NCBI GenBank assembly: GCA_002841625.1
Contig: PHAG01000003.1
Span: 62,001 to 126,000 of the forward strand
DNA length: 64,000 nt
DNA from: Firmicutes bacterium HGW-Firmicutes-1
GTDB taxonomy: Bacteria; Bacillota; Clostridia; Lachnospirales; Vallitaleaceae
Direction of reading: 5' to 3'
This document shows, one piece after another, positions 63,101-64,000 of this stretch. The position numbers and the translations under genes are program-made. The notes under the pieces were generated by a model that worked only from the letters and a program-made list of their open reading frames with translations, had not been told where the DNA came from and ran no database searches. Positions within the stretch are counted from its first letter, which is position 1. Every line of letters starts with the position of its first letter.

Positions 63101-64000
63101 ATGCTTGTACTCTTTGCGTTGTTTCTTCGAGATTTGTTTCATCTAAATTTATTTCTTCGAGATTTGTTTCTTTAATAACTGGTGGTAATACTGCTTCTTT
63201 AATGATATTCTTTTTCTCTAAATTTGAAAATGCTACAGATAACATTAGCTTTATCCTATTTAATTGATTAACCTCACTTGCACCTGGATCATAATCTATC
63301 GCAACAATATTAGCATATGAATATTGCTTTCTTATTGGTTTAATCATTGACTTCCCAACAACATGATTCGGTAAACAAGCAAAGGGTTGAACACAGACGA
63401 TATTTTCCACACCATGTTTTACAAGCTCTACCATTTCACCAGTAAGAAACCATCCTTCACCTGTTTGATTTCCTAAAGATATTAACTCTTGCGCATGTTT
63501 TGCTTTCTCTTCAATTGTTGTCGGTGCATTAAAATGCTTGCTCGATTTGAGAGCTTTTTTTGCAGGGCTTCTGTAAAGCTCTGCAATTTTAATAAATAAA
63601 TTTGAATATACCCAAGTTTTTTTCTTACCATTTAGCTTTTCATATTTAAACTTTGCATTATATGCACTATACAAGAAAAAGTCCAACAAATCCGGCACAC
63701 ATACCTCAACGCCTTCAGCTTCTAGTACTTTAACGAGTTCATTGTTGCCAGTAGGATGATACTTAACAAGAATCTCTCCAACAATACCTACTTTAGGTTT
63801 AATAATATTCAATCTCTCCAGGTTATCAAATTCTTTAACAATAGCTTTCAAATTTTTCTTAAATTCAAATATGTTCCCATTTTTTAAATTTGCAATAGCC
63901 TTTTGTAGCCATTTTTTATGAAGTGCTTCTGTTGCCCCAACTATTTTTTCATAAGGTCGAGTAGCTTGAGTTACTCTCAGAAAAAGATCTCCATAGATGG
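63099..64000 (-). CDS. Acyl-CoA dehydratase activase-related protein, C-terminal part (runs off right edge)
   Basis: The frame is open from the stop at 63099 to the window edge, giving 300 residues with the true start outside; TTG 63851 is not a start. Features include IYGDLFLRVTQATRPYEKIVGATEALHKKW, KVGIVGEILVKYHPTGN, SKHFNAPTTIEEKAKHAQELISLGNQTGEGW and CVQPFACLPNHVVGKSMIKPI. These fit the C-terminal DUF2229/2-hydroxyglutaryl-CoA dehydratase-like part of the giant (about 1,400 aa) activase-related proteins of Clostridia, which carry iron-sulfur clusters. The last residues repeat ETNLEE. Confidence 0.82.
   Translation of the reverse strand, partial: IYGDLFLRVTQATRPYEKIVGATEALHKKWLQKAIANLKNGNIFEFKKNLKAIVKEFDNLERLNIIKPKVGIVGEILVKYHPTGNNELVKVLEAEGVEVCVPDLLDFFLYSAYNAKFKYEKLNGKKKTWVYSNLFIKIAELYRSPAKKALKSSKHFNAPTTIEEKAKHAQELISLGNQTGEGWFLTGEMVELVKHGVENIVCVQPFACLPNHVVGKSMIKPIRKQYSYANIVAIDYDPGASEVNQLNRIKLMLSVAFSNLEKKNIIKEAVLPPVIKETNLEEINLDETNLEETTQRVQA
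63122..63170 (-). repeat. 30-bp direct repeat in the activase-like gene C-terminus
   Basis: TTTCTTCGAGATTTGTTTC occurs at 63122-63140 and 63152-63170, coding for a repeated ETNLEE motif in an acidic tail. Confidence 0.7.

Noticed and set aside
63099-63851. Reading the activase-like gene as a complete 250-residue protein
   Set aside because: The frame stays open upstream to the window edge with family-like sequence; the TTG is internal.
1-64000. CRISPR array, tRNA/rRNA genes, IS elements, prophage
   Set aside because: No regularly spaced identical repeats, cloverleaf genes, transposase or phage-like frames were seen on reading both strands.

Overview
The window is a low-GC, gene-dense chromosomal segment of a Gram-positive anaerobe of the Clostridia type. 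The grounds are strong GGAGG ribosome binding sites, lipobox signal peptides, a T-box leader, a cobalamin riboswitch, the era-yqzL-recO and dnaG-rpoD orders, pyruvate phosphate dikinase, and the tail of a giant 2-hydroxyacyl-CoA dehydratase activase-like protein. No phage, IS transposase, CRISPR array, tRNA or rRNA gene was seen. Almost every gene is on the minus strand; only a diguanylate cyclase (26734-28149) and two acidic lipoproteins (61206-62996) are on plus.

Layout. 1-2250: RND efflux pump (permease cut by the left edge) and its lipoprotein adaptor. 2410-2640: a long palindromic element. 2664-8040: a copper-amine-oxidase-N-domain protein, a CmpB-family membrane protein, a protein with three exact 60-residue repeats, guaA, and an unknown membrane-anchored protein. 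8110-15283: a complete phosphate regulon, pstS-pstC-pstA-pstB-phoU-phoP-phoR, preceded by a PhoP-box-like repeat; its PstA carries an inserted PDZ-like domain. 15395-16929: three small membrane proteins separated by two copies of a dispersed repeat. 17010-20130: cobalamin riboswitch and btuF-btuC-btuD. 20135-24459: a FIST protein with a multi-PAS histidine kinase, then a ZIP metal transporter. 24670-30716: deoD, a divergent HD-GYP/GGDEF pair, a CPA2 antiporter with a roughly 350-nt leader behind a perfect consensus promoter, and a cyclase-family hydrolase. 30798-36549: zwf, gnd, a chemotaxis receptor and a DUF4349 lipoprotein. 36768-37128: RNase P RNA.

37211-44663 holds housekeeping genes: a TGS/uridine-kinase-type nucleoside kinase, a Nif3-like protein, trmK, rpoD, dnaG and dgt. 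44847-47338 is a ferrous iron operon: feoA with a Cys/His tail, feoB, and a 49-residue Cys-rich protein. 47464-54502 carries a DUF445 protein, a HAD phosphatase, ppdK, and glyQS under a tRNA-Gly T-box. 54541-58091 has a lipoprotein/zinc-ribbon pair, recO, yqzL and era. 58296-61039 has a DUF3795 protein, a DMT exporter, a lipoprotein and an amidase-domain protein. 61133-64000 has a perfect palindrome at a promoter, two acidic-linker lipoproteins and the partial activase-like gene.

Themes are nutrient sensing and uptake (phosphate, B12, Fe2+, divalent metals), c-di-GMP turnover, and information processing. The most unusual items are the PDZ-like insertion in PstA, the family of dispersed intergenic repeats, the 60-residue repeat protein, the long antiporter leader, and the palindromic elements at 2410-2640 and 61133-61156. 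I did not find a clearly new defence-like or mobile system.
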